A stretch of DNA of 64,000 bases from Pyrus communis (GCF_963583255.1 NC_084816.1:17843100-17907099), one strand, 5' to 3'; counted from the stretch's first letter, positions 46,801 through 59,274 are shown. Program-made: numbers and translations. Notes: generated from the letters alone by a model not told the origin.

Positions 46801-47155
46801 TCGGGTATTATCCATAGCCATACCCACCGGGTAATGGATTCCTTATCGGTTGACTGTTATACCCATCTTTGCCAATACAAAAAATATATTAATTCAATTG
46901 ACTCATGATAATTTAGTAAATATTAATTTCGTCATTAAATATTTGATATATAAAATGATTTAATGAATGGATCTTGTAGAGCATAAAAATTAAAGCTAAA
47001 CATTGATAAAGTTGGCTGATTTTTTATGTCTCTCATAAGTTCTATTGGTCTGGATTCTCATAGATTTTGATTTATATCAAAAATTTTAACTTACCTACAA
47101 AATGTAACTCACACAGTGCAACTTTTGTATTCTCAATGTAATGGATTCGGTGAAT

Positions 47156-47187
<32 letters not shown>

Positions 47188-48770
47188 TATTATATATTTA
47201 TTATTATATTATATATAATTCGGTTCGGATTTGAGAACGAATACGGATTGAGAACCCCTATAACCATATCCAAAACCATAACCGAATATTTTCACGGTTT
47301 TTCCCCATATCCAAATTATATCCGAATTTTCATACTCAAATCCAATCAATTCGGACGGTTATTCACGGTTATTGGATTTAATGGTTAAGAATTGTCATTC
47401 CTAATCAATTACTTGTTATCTACGTTTATTTTGCATTATTTCATTCAATTAAACCTTCTCAAATGCACATTCTCAAATGCTTATGCGGACTTTTAGTTTT
47501 ATTCAAACTTATATGGAGTTGATGTAACTTTGTTTTGAGGATAGCTAATCTTCAAAGTTGTTTGTGCGGGACACTATTTTTTCTTTTGACCAGATTGAAA
47601 TTCCTGGTAAGGTTTTTTTGGAGACCCATTTATGCATCTTATCCTCATTTTGTACGAATTCCCCTCACTTCAATAAATATTGTACTTGTTCTAAAAAAAA
47701 AAATTGCTTATGTGGACTTGGAAAAGAAAATTTTAAATGTCATAATTTCAATGCATATTAATAACAAAAATTACATGATATTAGACTTTTGATTCCTTAT
47801 ATGGTTGTTTTCACATTTGTGTAAAAATGAGCATTTTTTTTCCTTTTCAAATAATTGTAACAGGTACATTAGTATTTCTTACAATATAAAAATATTTTTT
47901 TTGTTAAATTAACCACGTCGACATGCATTAGCTCAACTCCTTTACACTAATGTGGTAAAAGGCCATTTGCATAAACATGCTATTTTATTCAAACTTACCA
48001 CTATTTTACATATAAATATAAATATTTTACATTTTTTTTTCTTTCTTCAGGTTATATATATTAGGATATATCAGTAATTAGAAGGAAAAAAAAAAAAAAA
48101 AAAAAAAAGGGAAGATGGTATTTGCTTGTTAAAAAAGAAAAAAAAAAAAAAAAAACTCATTCTGCACGATTCCATTTCCTTATATTTGGTGTACTTTTTT
48201 AGTGTGTCAATAAAAGCTTAAGCTCCTGTGGAAATTAAAAATTAAAAAAATTAAAAAAAAACCTCCACAAATTGCAAAATGCAAATTCAACTTGCAAAGT
48301 ACTAAAATAATAATGTATGAAATAATTAAAAGAAACCAGAGAGCACAAACAATGACCTGAATTTCGAGAGCAGGAGAATTGTGACGAAGGCAGTGATCAA
48401 ACCCATGTTTTACAGCAGCGCGTGCGAACTTCATCGTACTAACATTGGTGGACCGGAGCTTAGAGAAGTCACCTTGATTCATGTCGGGGTAAACAAGAAA
48501 GAGGTGCTTACTCATAGCCATGCCAAGGGCAGCGTCACCGAGCACAGCTAAACGCTCATACGATGGGAAGTTTGTGACGGAGGGGTGTGTGAGAGCTTCC
48601 TCTAGAAGCCTCTTGTTCTTGAAGTTGTGGCCTACGATTTTCTCCATGGCCGTCACTTTATCTTTCATTTCAGGCGATGGCGGGAGCTCGCGATCGAGGG
48701 ATGCTGAGGTAGTGCTGAAGACTGTCATGTTGCTGAATTGGAAGATCGTCGTTGATGTATGTTGAAGCAA
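43842..48770 (-). CDS. RTL2-like RNase III protein, copy A (degenerate active site)
   Basis: Four exons on the minus strand: 48770-48357, 46308-46150, 46014-45662 and 44052-43842. The joined frame is 1137 bp, 378 residues, and the intron positions and phases equal those of copy B. The RNase III domain (residues about 35-190) reads FKNKRLLEEALTHPS, then ERLAVLGDAALG where the family has ERLEFLGDA: the metal-binding glutamate is alanine. The second acidic pair is kept (ADIVEAVAAAI). Two double-stranded RNA-binding domains follow (CQKHGKRFEIE... SIAKRHAAREALSKL; CEKKSIGKPTY... AENSAASLM). RTL2 proteins process structured RNA and siRNA precursors; this copy may bind but not cut. The stop and final residues come from a MITE. 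MTVF at 48728 is an alternative start. Intron 3 holds a Pack-MULE and a MITE. Confidence 0.75.
44111..45485. mobile_element. Pack-MULE carrying a glutamate synthase 5' fragment
   Basis: 1375 bp with inverted ends of about 200 bp: GGTAAATTACATATTGCACC at the left and, inverted, GGGTAAATTACATTTTGCAC at the right, continuing through TAATGGGCCCGTGAG-type sequence. A perfect 10 bp duplication TAATTCTAAA flanks it (44101-44110, 45486-45495). Long TIRs with a 9-11 bp duplication are diagnostic of Mutator-like elements. No transposase is present. The interior has a CT-rich leader-like left half and, on the minus strand, a captured gene start. Confidence 0.85.
44792..45028 (-). pseudogene. Captured 5' coding fragment of ferredoxin-dependent glutamate synthase
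   Basis: On the minus strand the frame reads SVTPISKLVQYSSNGRS, then SGLFLVDFIGLYGKSKRIRR, matching the transit-peptide region of plant Fd-GOGAT (FVDFVGLYCKSKR-type motif; recognised from memory). The codon that should be the initiator, four codons before SVTPIS, is ATA rather than ATG. Similarity ends at about 44830, before any enzyme domain. Upstream (45030-45190) is a pyrimidine-rich leader that may also be captured. The fragment cannot make enzyme, but it could supply antisense or siRNA sequence against the parent gene. Confidence 0.65.
45497..45617. mobile_element. 121 bp MITE, second copy, abutting the Pack-MULE
   Basis: Same family and length as 17486-17606, with inverted ends GGGAAGTGTTATTTGTATTC and GGGAATTGTTATTAGCACTC. 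It has a perfect 8 bp duplication TTCTAAAA (45489-45496, 45618-45625). Its left duplication overlaps the right duplication of the Pack-MULE. It lies in intron 3 of RTL2-like gene A, next to the exon 3 donor. Confidence 0.9.
46709..47402. mobile_element. AT-rich TIR-like element in intron 1 of gene A
   Basis: Ends AGGAATGTCAACGATTC and, inverted, AGGAATGACAATTCTTAACC. Inside are many CCATATCCATAACC and CGGTTATTCACGG motifs in mirrored order, and an A/AT-rich core (about 47155-47215). This resembles non-autonomous hAT-type elements common in plants. No target duplication was found. Confidence 0.5.
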
Positions 48771-50782
48771 AACTAGCTAGTTGGATTTGGAATTGGATAC
48801 CAGAAAATAACTCTTTAGTTGTGATGGAAAGCAATTAGGTTAAGCAACCTTAATAGTAAAAGTAAAGTAACGAATAAGAATGGTAAAGGAAAAGAGAAAG
48901 AGAAAGGGTAAAGCAGTTTAGCCGATGTTGTCATCTGGGGATTGGTTGATGAATCATCGGATTCTATTCCCCGTTTGCGTCCAGATCCAATGGTCTGGCA
49001 GCCAGCTGGCATGATAATATTTTTATTTAAAATTAAACATAAATATTAATTAATAAAAATTGATCATAAGTTGTACAATGAATTAACACGATTCACGAAT
49101 CTTTATAATTATCAGCTGGCAGGATAATATTTTTATTTAAAATTAAACACAAATATTAATTATAAAAATTGATCATAAGATGTACGATAAATTAACACGA
49201 TTCACATATCCATATAATTCTCACCAAAATGATCCAGAGAGGATCCTGTTGGAGATATTACAGCCTCAAATATAATTCCTAACCTAACCTTAAAGAGCTG
49301 AAATGCAATAATTTCTTAGTAGGGTGATGCTATCCTCATATTCTCATACGCTTTCTGGTAAATTTTCAAATTTAATACGTGAACAACACAAATAGAATGA
49401 CGTAGAACGCATGTGGCCATTAGTGGATCAACCTGCTCTAACACTACGATAGCATAAATAAATTTTAGAGAGAGATAGATAGAGAACTTTAGGGTGAGAA
49501 AGTGAGAATGAATTCTTTTCTTTCTATTTACAGAATGTGATTAATACAACGATAATAAGAGTATTTATATTATTTGCACTCATTCTAATTGACTCTAGCA
49601 TGACTAACATAAACCATTGGATCAATGACATCTGTCACAATCCTATACAAACTAACATATCAGTTTTTATACACTTATCACACATGTTTCTTAATTTTCA
49701 ATTGTCCGATTGAATTAATTGAAGAATATTAAAAGACAAAAATTAACAAGGGGTGTGAGAGAGGTAAAAATGAGTGTGAGTAGTAGCCTTTTCACTGATC
49801 CATGGCTGTCTTTGCAGGAGCTAAATCTTCATCCTAAATGTTTGATTCTTAGTTTTCGTTTTTGGTCTCTTCTCTCATCATGTAAACCAAAACAATCACA
49901 AATTCAGAAGAGAAACAGGCACATTTCTTTATGACGAGAGCCGTCACTAGCATTATGTTTTACTTTTGTTGATATTTTTTTTATTTGTAATTGAGAAGTA
50001 TAAGCTTTGACTCATACATGAATGTCGAGTTCGATATCTAATCGTTACGATTTACCAATTGTGTGGCTTAATCTAGTTCTTCCCATAATATTACACCTAT
50101 TACATTTGTAAAACCACATAGGTTCTTTACTCACGAGAGCCGTCACTAGCACTACACTCAATTAACATCTAATCAGATAAACTCAAATCTTCATGAGATA
50201 AATATCCACATTAAATGAGTTAAAATTTGAGGGGTAGATTTATTTATCACATCATGTAGTATAAAAATGTGGTATGAATGTCATTAATCTACACACATTT
50301 CACTATCAAATTTGTTACTTAACATTATATTATAAAATTTTATTTACCAGAAAACAAAACAATACTAATTTATCGATGTTGAGAGTATAGCATTGTGCAG
50401 CACTGTGGGTTTGGGTCAATATGGGAGTCTTAGTTGAGTAAAAATCAGATTGTGCTGGTTCCAAGTGCTGGTTAAAGAGCTCAAGGTTGCTATGGAGGTA
50501 GAGAGAGAAGAAGATGGACCACCAGTAAACTCCATCCAATCAAACAATCACTTGAAACAGGGGATAAACAGTCTGAAAACTACGACGACCACAAACAAAT
50601 GTTACAGGCTCAAATCCTAACCGAAATCTATTGGGCATGAAACGCAACATTTTCCTATAATCCATCGTTGTTATTGCATAACTGCAAGCTCTTATGTTGC
50701 ATACAGAGTTTTCCTCTAAACTATGCATTCAAATTTCAAATGCAGCAGGAGGTACGAGAAAATAAAAAGAATTAGAGTTGCA
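48771..50782. other. Spacer between the two RTL2-like genes
   Basis: Promoter of copy A and 3' flank of copy B. A ~110 bp phrase (CTGGCA(T/G)GATAATATTTTTATTTAAAATTAAACA) occurs twice in direct orientation, near 49003 and 49109, a small tandem-type duplication. No gene recognised. Confidence 0.5.
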
Positions 50783-52357
50783 TCATATATAACCAGATTC
50801 TTGCAAAGCACAGATCATTGACGAAGCTGCAGAGTTGTCCGCATCTTTTATTCTCGGCCTTTCATCTCCTGTTATGTATAGTACACCATCCGCAGTTGCA
50901 ATTTTGACTGAGGATACAAATCTCTTCTCATGTGAAGGACCTTCATCTTTCTCAATGCTGCAATAGAAAAACAGAAAATCTACATAACTACAGAATAGAC
51001 AACATTAACTCCAACAATAGAGTGTTTTTCTTCAAATATGTTCAGAGGTCATGATCAGGGCAAAGAGATTCATACGTGTAAATTGGTTTAGGCCACTTCT
51101 TCTTGTCACAAAGCTCATGCAACTTCTGTTTTGCTTCTTCAATTTGAAACTTTCCATCAATTCCTGCAATAAATCTCATCGACCTGCCACTTACCCCCAA
51201 CGAATTTGACAACTTTAAAAGAGCTATCTTAGCAGCATCAAACTTGGCAATCTCCTTCTGCTCAGAAGAACCCGAGGCAACAAACACGCCATCAACATAG
51301 ACACTAGCAATACTTTTGGTCTCATCTCTCCAATGTTTGATATCAACATGTTTCCCGTGCTTCTGGCAAAGCTCAAACAACACTGTAACAGGTTGAGGTT
51401 GACCTTGCACTTCTTCAAGAGTAACTATAGGCTCCAAAAGGCACCTAAATTTCTACAAATGTATATCAACAACAACAACAAAAACTAACAGGTTATATCC
51501 AACTTCTAAACGCTTGGAAACTTAACAGAAGGTAATCAAATACACACCATCCATAATTTTTCCAGATCCAAATTCAAGTCAACATACATTGCTGCTGCCA
51601 CAGACTCCACCATATCTGCAAGAACCTTAGGAGCTCTCACAGAACCACGATATACAAGCGGCGTCTCGTCTTCTCCAGTGACAGCTTCAGTAAACTCCCT
51701 AACCTAAAATTTAGAACAAATTGCAGACAAATCCTAAAATTACACCATTGATTGACAACAACAATCCTTTTAAGAAAATTAACCCGGAAACCAAAATGGG
51801 AAAAATATTAACAGATAACAAAATTAATACCTATGAAACAATTAAACTTTTCCGACACAAATCCAGACAACAAGAAAATATAAACAAAAACAAAAACCCA
51901 GGTAAAATGTTCCTCCTTTTGTTCTTTCTTTCCACACATAAAACAGAGAATCAGAAAAAATGAAATTGATTGAGAACAAAGAGAATAATTAATTAATTAA
52001 TTAATAGTAACGAACCTTATCCCGGAGAGCAGGTGCATTGTGGCGGAGGTGGCAGTAAAGGCCGTGCCGGACAGCCACACGTGCGAGCTTCTCGGTGCTG
52101 ACGTTGGCGGAGCGCAGCAGAGAGAGAGTGCCGGGTTCGACCCCAGGATAAGCAAGGAAGAAGTGGTTGCTGAGGGCGAGGCTGAGTACGGCGTCGCCGA
52201 CGAATTCGAGGCGCTGGTACGACGGCGATTCGGAGTAAGAGGAGTGGGTCAGAGCTTCTTCTAGAAGCCTCTTGTTCCTAAAATCGTAGCCCACGATTTG
52301 CTCCACGGCTGCCACGGATTGCTGCATTTCCAGCGATGGCTGGACCGTACGATCCAT
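50783..52357 (-). CDS. RTL2-like RNase III protein, copy B (intact active site)
   Basis: Four exons on the minus strand: 52357-52016, 51703-51548, 51452-51076 and 50957-50783. The joined frame is 1050 bp, 349 residues. The RNase III domain (residues about 15-165) has FRNKRLLEEALTHSS, the complete signature YQRLEFVGDAVL and the second acidic pair in ADMVESVAAAMYVD. The first dsRNA-binding domain lies in exon 3 (LCQKHGKHVDIKHW... IAKFDAAKIALLKL). The second spans exons 3-4 (KLHELCDKKKWPKPIYT, joined to IEKDEGPSHEKRFVSSVKIA and DNSAASSMICALQ). One RNase III plus two dsRBDs is the layout of Arabidopsis RTL2 (RNASE THREE-LIKE 2), implicated in pre-rRNA 3' ETS cleavage and siRNA-precursor processing. 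It lacks the helicase, PAZ and second RNase III domain of Dicers. Likely the functional copy of the pair. Confidence 0.85.
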
Positions 52358-53051
52358 GATTGAAATCGTGATTTGCGGAGTTTTTTATTTATTTTATTTT
52401 ATAGGTTTTTGATGGGTTTGATGCAGGTTGGAAGTTGGAGTTTACTCTGAAGTCGTCGTTCTGAGTTTGAAGCACCTGGTCCGTGATGGGTTCGAATGCA
52501 AGTACATCTTTATTTAAAGTGACCAGCTTTAAACGACACACAAAAAAAAAAAAAAAAAATACCAAGGACAGATGGTCGAGGGGCAGTGTGGAAACGGGTT
52601 GCATCAAAATTACATTCCAGATTCCATCTCACTTGACTTGAGTACTTAGTGTTTAAACAGTACGTTACTCGTTCAATAAATAATTTAAGTGTGGTTGAAA
52701 ATGCTAAAATTTAAAACGACATAATACGTTCATATTTTAAGTGCACTTTCTGCACAGATACAAATCTTGTAGATCTCATCGTTCTCTTCAAATCTATATA
52801 TTATGGGCCCAAGACTAGTATGTCAAAATAATGCTATATTAATTCAGACAGCTTGAAAAGTTCAAAACATTAACTTTCAGGAAAGAACAGCAACAAATGA
52901 CCTATTAACTCATGAATTACCAATTCTCTAAGCACTTTTCTCGATTAATTGTTGCTTTCTTCTTTTAATGATCCTTTACTTAAAAAATGATATACTTGCT
53001 ACATTTTATATATTACATTTGTATCAAATCTTCAATAGAAATGAGACCTAC
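52358..53051. other. Upstream region of RTL2-like gene B
   Basis: Contains a poly-A run near 52541-52559 and AT-rich sequence. No gene recognised. Confidence 0.5.
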
Positions 53052-53335
53052 TGTCACATCCGGGCCCGGGACGAATCACTTCCTGGGCCCGGTCCACTAC
53101 CATAGCACGATATTGTCCGCTTTGGGCTTACCATTCCCTCACGGTTTTGTTTTTGGGAACTCAAGAGCAACTTCCCAGTGGGTCACCCATCCTGGGATTG
53201 CTCTAGCCCCCTTCTCGCTTAACTTTGGAGTTCCTACGGAACCCAAAGCCAATGAGCTCCCAAAAGGCCTCGTGCTAGGTAAGGATGAGAATATATATTT
53301 AAGGATCACTCCCCTGGGCGATGTGGGATGTCACA
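53052..53335 (-). repeat. Cassandra 3' LTR
   Basis: 284 bp, TGTCACATCCGGG to GGATGTCACA on the plus strand, with the 5S-like region inverted at about 53175-53275. Confidence 0.95.
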
Positions 53336-53406
53336 ATCCACCCCCCTTAGGGGCCCGACGTCCTCGTCGGCACATTTCCGGCCAGGGATTGGCTCTGATA
53401 CCAATT

Positions 53407-53690
53407 TGTCACATCCCGGCCCGGGGCGGATCACTTCCCGCGCCCGGTCCACTACCATAGCACGATATTGTTCGCTTTGGGCTTACCATTCCCTCACGGT
53501 TTTGTTTTTGGAAACTTACGAGCAACTTCCCAGTGGGTCACCCATCCTGGGATTGCTCTAGTCCCCTTCTCGCTTAACTTTGGAGTTCCTACGGAACCCG
53601 AAGCCAATGAGCTCCCAAAAGGCCTCGTTCTAGGTAAGGATGAGAATATATATTTAAGGATCACTCCCCTGGGCGATGTGGGATGTCACA
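53407..53690 (-). repeat. Cassandra 5' LTR
   Basis: 284 bp pair of the previous LTR. The primer-binding site lies next to it at 53394-53406. Confidence 0.95.
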
Positions 53691-53695
53691 CCTAC

Positions 53696-54772
53696 TGTAT
53701 TGATAGGTCTAATATTTGTTAGAGAAAAAAAGTAGAACCTATTAATACAATAGGTCCCGCCTCTATTAAATAGTTGGACAAATGGAATATACAAAGGGAT
53801 TTTCTAGCAAGTGTAACGGTTGGGACTTTCTCGAGCACCCAGCACAATAAGTGTTTTAGATTTATGTTTAAATATACAAAAATTATGATTTAACAGTTAA
53901 AACACTTAGAATACCTGTTATTTCAGAGCATATAAGAATTTTTGGTAGCGGTTTTATATATCATACAAAATTGTACGGTCAGTTGAGCTGCAAATGTGGA
54001 TTCAATCATTCAAGTACTACAGGTATGAGTATGATAATTTTAGATTTTCAGTATGAAACTTTTTTAGGTACTATGTTCTAACCGCTAGATATTTGTTTAA
54101 TAATACAAAAACTAAAATATACTGATTAAAACACTTAGAATATCAAATACTACGGAGCACTCAAGAATTTTTGTTTCATTATTTCTAGATAAGTACGGTC
54201 AGTTGGTTCAAGTACGGCAGGTGTGAGTGTAAAATGCTCCACCACCACCGACACTATCACAACTACTTACTAACTAATAGGTTTCAAAACAAAAGAATGG
54301 CAAAACAAGATTCTGGTTATCTTGGAAATCATGATCATCCACCCTTGAATTTAAATCAACAGTTACCTTTGAATTTAAAATGTTAAGATTAAAACAACAA
54401 AAGAACGTCAATCAATCCATTCTCCACAATCAATATCAAATCCAAAGATATGCAACTATACATCTCGTTGTCACCAGATGATCATGAGAACATTTCTATT
54501 AAAAAAAAATGTTTATGAAAAAAAGTTCACTTTATTTATAATTTTACCAAAATAAGACGACATTTGTTTCTTTAGCGAACAATTGACATCAAGCGACGTC
54601 AATAGTTTAAACTTGGCCTGAACAGGCCAAGTCACAGAAGAAACATTTTGTAAATTACAGACAGATGAAGACTGCCAATTAGCATCGAGACAGATAAATC
54701 AAAAAGCATCCAGCCCTCTCTGATGCATTAAGCAACAGACGGCAGCCCAAAGATGACACCGAATTATTTGTA
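53696..54772. other. Spacer and 3' flank of CNOT9
   Basis: A diverged direct repeat is visible: GTACGGTCAGTTG occurs near 53975 and 54195, and AAAACACTTAGAATA occurs near 53898 and 54125, giving a ~225 bp period. No gene recognised. The 3' UTR of CNOT9 probably reaches into about 54550-54772. Confidence 0.5.
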
Positions 54773-57700
54773 TTAGTTCACCATCATATGATCAAATCCT
54801 CCTCCAGCCTGAAGCGCAGGAACCCGACTAACACCAACGTTGTGAAGTAGCTGCTGCAACCATCTCCTTGTAGTTGGATCTTCCTGAAATCGTGACGCAA
54901 ATAATTAACTTTGAAAGCAGACCACACAACTGCGTCCAAATAAAACAGTAGGGGATACCGAAAACAAACAGTAAATCAAACTCAAGGTATATTTTTCCAA
55001 TATCTCACAAACTATGTCTGGTAACTATATGTACCCTCGACGATGGGAGCAAGTAAAAATAAACAGGACTAACTCAGTAACTCCTATGAGCAACCACCAA
55101 AACATGCGAGTTATCACACCCTATTTTCAGACAAGCTAATATGACTTCACAAACACCTCAATGGCAACCATGCAAGTACAAGGAGATGCAGCAGGAAAAT
55201 TCAAGGACACTACCACAAAGAACATCTGCATACCAATATGTCCTCATCTGAAGATGAAACGCATTAGTTTTTTACTTTTTTTTTTTTTTTCCAAACTACT
55301 CGTTAAGATCAATTATGAATTAAACAGCATAGGCATCCAGAAAGGTGCTTACACGGAGGGAAACACTGAAGGTAGTATCTCTCAACATATCGGGAAGACA
55401 GCTCCTCAAAGCATCACAAGCCCTGATGATAAAAAAAAATAAATAAATAAATAAAACAGATCAAATCAAATGATTAACACAAGATATTGAAGAAACAAAA
55501 AAACAAAAAAGAAATAATAAATCTACTTCATTCGACCAACCTATGGTTATCTGACAATCGAAGATAACATCGAATAATGTGTTTTAGTAAGCGAGACGAA
55601 TGCTGGTCAGCAAGTGATGCAACCATGGTTCCCAAGACTCGACCCACTGCGAAAAACCGCTCAGCTGTAGTACAGATATAATCCAAGCCCACATCATCCA
55701 ACAAAATCTTTTGAACAATAAATGTAGCCACCTGCGAAGATAACAACTTTTGTCAGGCAACCTCGGGCAAACTCGGGCAATCGGGGAAAGGCCTTGCATA
55801 AATGCTATATACTGAGATCTAATGAAACATACAATGATGGGAAGAAAAAAAAGAAGTGAAGAAACAGACACGGACACTCAACTGTTTTTGACAGTTCACT
55901 ACCCATTTCCATAGTTCGCAGGCACAACGGAATTATTTCAGTTGATAGAAGAAAACTAATCACTTCTGTATCATCGACCTGGTAAAACGGAGTAAAAGGA
56001 ATTAATATTCCAAAATCCAAATATTTTTTAATTACAAATATGTCTGTCATAAAAATGCTATAAACTTCAGGTTCACATGTGAAAAAGAGTGAGAAGACCA
56101 GCTGCACATAAAGGTGCACGTGCAGGACAATATTACAAGTTGAATCTAATACCCATGCAAATAAAGCAATGTTAACTATTTTCTCGTCCAAGTTCACGCT
56201 CCAGTTAAATCCTTCACTAAATGATGGAGCTAGTAAAGCCACCTATTTCAATCAACGTTATAAAATAAATAAATAAATAGATAAAAACTAAGCATTCTTT
56301 TTATCCCCTCATTTATCTCACGTTAGATTCTGCTAGTCCTTTTATTTCTCAGATCAGCTACACAAGCAAGAATGGAAAGAGTGCTTTTAGTTAGGGCATG
56401 CATGAAATTTTCACATTTACACTCTTTTAAACATCATTTCTCAAAACGTGTAGCCGTATACCTATCCAGTTATACTTGTATATCAGCTGGTAATTTACTC
56501 TTGTACATTTTATCACACAAACAAATAAAAAGAAAATATACCCATCAGTTTGTCAAATAAGAATAACATACCTTCACTAAGGCACCAATGACTCCTAAGC
56601 TAGTAAGCCTCAAGTACTCGAAAGGCCTTGACTTGCTTGTTGTATTAAGAAAAGGGTACAAATATAAAGGTATATGAGCTGCCAACGACAAGAGATATGA
56701 AAAAATTATGCTTCTATGTACAAGCACGTTATAAAGGACATTTCAAGCTTTGAATTTAAACAAGATAAAGGTTATTACCATTAAGGAATAACATCCTTGT
56801 GTCTGGGTGCGATGCCACACACTACAAGAAGATACAAAAGGAATATGAAGCATACAATAATAATGAGAAGTGTAAAATATACGCCAAGCCTCTTTCATAG
56901 GGAAGGTAACTGTCGTTTAGGAAAAAAAATTAAGTGCATCAATAAAGATTAGATATATAATTTAAAGGCAACAACAATGGACCTGAAGAAGCGCTAGAGC
57001 ATTGCAAACTCGATTTGATTGGACAGGAGTTAAATTTGGTGGTGAAAGAACAGGGTATATTGAAACTATCTCCTGCACAAAGGATAAAAAGTAGAATGAG
57101 AATCCATCATCAGGGAACAAGAAAAAAGAGAGTATCCAGCATTGTTGATTATCAAACAGACAGTCAAATGATGGTACGTCAACGATGCATGGACATATGA
57201 ATAACACATAGGTCCTACTCCTACATACAGAAGGAAACCTGCTACCCTTGTAGATGAACGAATTTATAAAACAAGTGAACAGCAACTGACCAACAACAGC
57301 ATTAAAAAAAATAAAAATAAAAATAAAAAGGAACAATAAGAATGACATGAATATAAAACCACAAAACGCATACCTGTAACAGAGCAGCAATAGTACCAAA
57401 AGAATTCCACAACAATGGAGCCAAATCTTGAAATAATTCTCTCTTCTGAAAATTGGAACATGAAAGGAAACAGGGGTTTAACTAGGAGTATGTGTATATG
57501 TACATATATAGTACCAAAAGGATTCAATATGAAAAAAAATAAAAATCTATTGCAAATGAAAACTAAAACCAAGAAAGGCAAATCCAAGTCCACTTTCAGC
57601 TCAAAAATGTTTAACAGTAAGAACTAAGAACTTATTTTCTCGGTGAAGAACACATGAGCATAACAAACAAAGGGGTGGCAACTTTATCGTCGTATCGCAG

Positions 57701-58948
57701 GTATAATCTAGCCATTTTTTTCTTTTCTTATTCCTTTAAAAATAAAAGAGTAAATAAGGTCAAAATAACATTTCGGCTACTTGCTTTAAGGCACTGTCAG
57801 GCTCTTCACAATAGGTGGGAACAATAATCCTTTGGCCAACGTGCTATTATGGATGGAAACTAACTTCTTTCCAGATCTGATATGCAACTGTCACCAAAGT
57901 AGTCAATGAAAACTTCAAACTAATAAAGCAAAATTAACAAATTATGAAGCCTATTTAACATGTTATAATGGCATTTATATCACTTTCATTCCCACACCAC
58001 CGATAGAATTATAGCACCCAACCCACCAATTGGCAATGTGTTGAGCAGCCCAAGATCGTAAATATATTCTTATGTGAGATTTCACATTCCAACTGTGTAA
58101 ACATACTCAACACACCCCTCATCTCTAGTGGAGGGTAACTTGAGCTAAACACATGGAGCTAAACGCGCGGACAACACATACATGGGATGACATGGGAGCA
58201 CGTATAGCCATTGGGGCGTGACACGTAGATTGCGTGCAGGTTCCGTGATATCTAGTGATCCCTAAACCCTTTCAAAACCACTACACCATTCCAAACCTAG
58301 ACACACAAAAGAGATTGCAGCTATTCACCTTCTCCATATCTACCTAACCAACCAATACGTACCCAGAAACGTAAAACAAATGGCATCAAAATCCAATTTT
58401 GATCCTACCCTAGGAACAACTATATTAAGGTGGGACCCACATGCATGCTGTGATTACAATGAAGCTAACTTGAAGTCTCAACTCTAACAAGAAAAAAGAA
58501 CGAGCAAACCCTCTTCGCACGAACACGTCATGCAAAACTAATCATCTCATTACCCCAATTGCCTTGGTTTTCTCAGCAAAACTAACATGATTACAGAGCA
58601 AAGAAATGAAGCTAAAACAAAACAAAACTCAATAGAATCCAAATTACAAAACCCTAATCCAAATTTTAAACTTTATCATCATATCAACAAGCTACATAAA
58701 CCCTAAAACAAAAATTAAACAAAAACCCTAACAGGGATCAATCAAACACAGAGGAATTCAATTGTCCAGACCCAATGAAAGCAAAAAGATTAGACCTTAG
58801 AGAGTTCAAGGAGCGCGTTTTCACGAAGTTGAGGGTTGCTGAGTTCGAGCACCAACTGCTCCGCCGACGCCATGTTAGGGTCCCTGTTCGGCTGGGCTCC
58901 GGCAGCACTGGGGTTGGAACCGATCGGACCTCCAAACGGTGCACTCAT
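54773..58948 (-). CDS. CNOT9/Rcd1 homologue, CCR4-NOT complex subunit
   Basis: Nine exons on the minus strand: 58948-58796, 57445-57374, 57072-56983, 56821-56779, 56678-56572, 55978-55883, 55731-55541, 55422-55353 and 54883-54773. The joined frame is 933 bp, 310 residues, close to the usual plant length. After a short Gly/Pro/Asn-rich head it reads [20 protein letters not shown], then the armadillo-type Rcd1 core: [106 protein letters not shown] and [15 protein letters not shown]. It ends [14 protein letters not shown]9 is a conserved scaffold of the CCR4-NOT deadenylase that docks regulators for mRNA decay and translational repression. All introns follow GT-AG. Intron 1 is 1.35 kb. The leader is GA/CT-rich (59047-59077). 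Confidence 0.95.
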
Positions 58949-59274
58949 CTCCACAAACTAACAGAGATTCTCCATTTCATAGCAGGAAGTTGTCCAAGCC
59001 CTAAAATTTTGCCATTGCTTTCTCAAAGTTTGCTCTCAGCTTTCTGTAGAGAGAGAGAAAGAGAGAGAGACAGAGAGTGAAGAAGACAAGTTCAATTTCG
59101 AGAGGAGCAGGAATTGGCTTTATATTTGAAGACACGTACTCGACATGCGCGTGGTAATCGCCCTTGATGTTGACACCTCATTTTGGATTGAACTGATTTA
59201 GCATATCCGCTTGGAAAGGGAAGTGTGTCTACGCTCCTCCACTGTCGCATGGATGCTATTTTAAATGCTTCCCA
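58949..59274 (-). promoter_or_regulatory. 5' leader and proximal promoter of CNOT9
   Basis: On the minus strand a CT-rich tract (plus strand GAGAGAGAGAAAGAGAGAGA, 59047-59077) lies about 100 bp before the start codon. A TATAAAG-like sequence (plus strand CTTTATA, near 59119-59125) may be the TATA element. Confidence 0.45.

Larger units (their letters stand above)
53052..53690 (-). mobile_element. Complete Cassandra TRIM element
   Basis: Two 284 bp LTRs (53052-53335 and 53407-53690) enclose only 71 bp, flanked by perfect CCTAC duplications (53047-53051, 53691-53695). On the minus strand the internal part opens with the tRNA-Met primer site TGGTATCAGAGCC right after the 5' LTR (53407-53690) and ends in an AAGGGGGG polypurine tract. 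Each LTR carries the 5S rRNA-like segment (AACTCCAAAGTTAAGCGAG and ATGGGTGACCCACTGGGAA in minus-strand sense). No protein is encoded, so it depends on other elements to move. The LTRs differ at only a few positions. Confidence 0.95.

Noticed and set aside
48207..48356. Open-frame extension past exon 1 of RTL2-like copy A
   Set aside because: A GT donor after LEIQ matches the exon boundary of copy B; the extension is AT-rich intron sequence.
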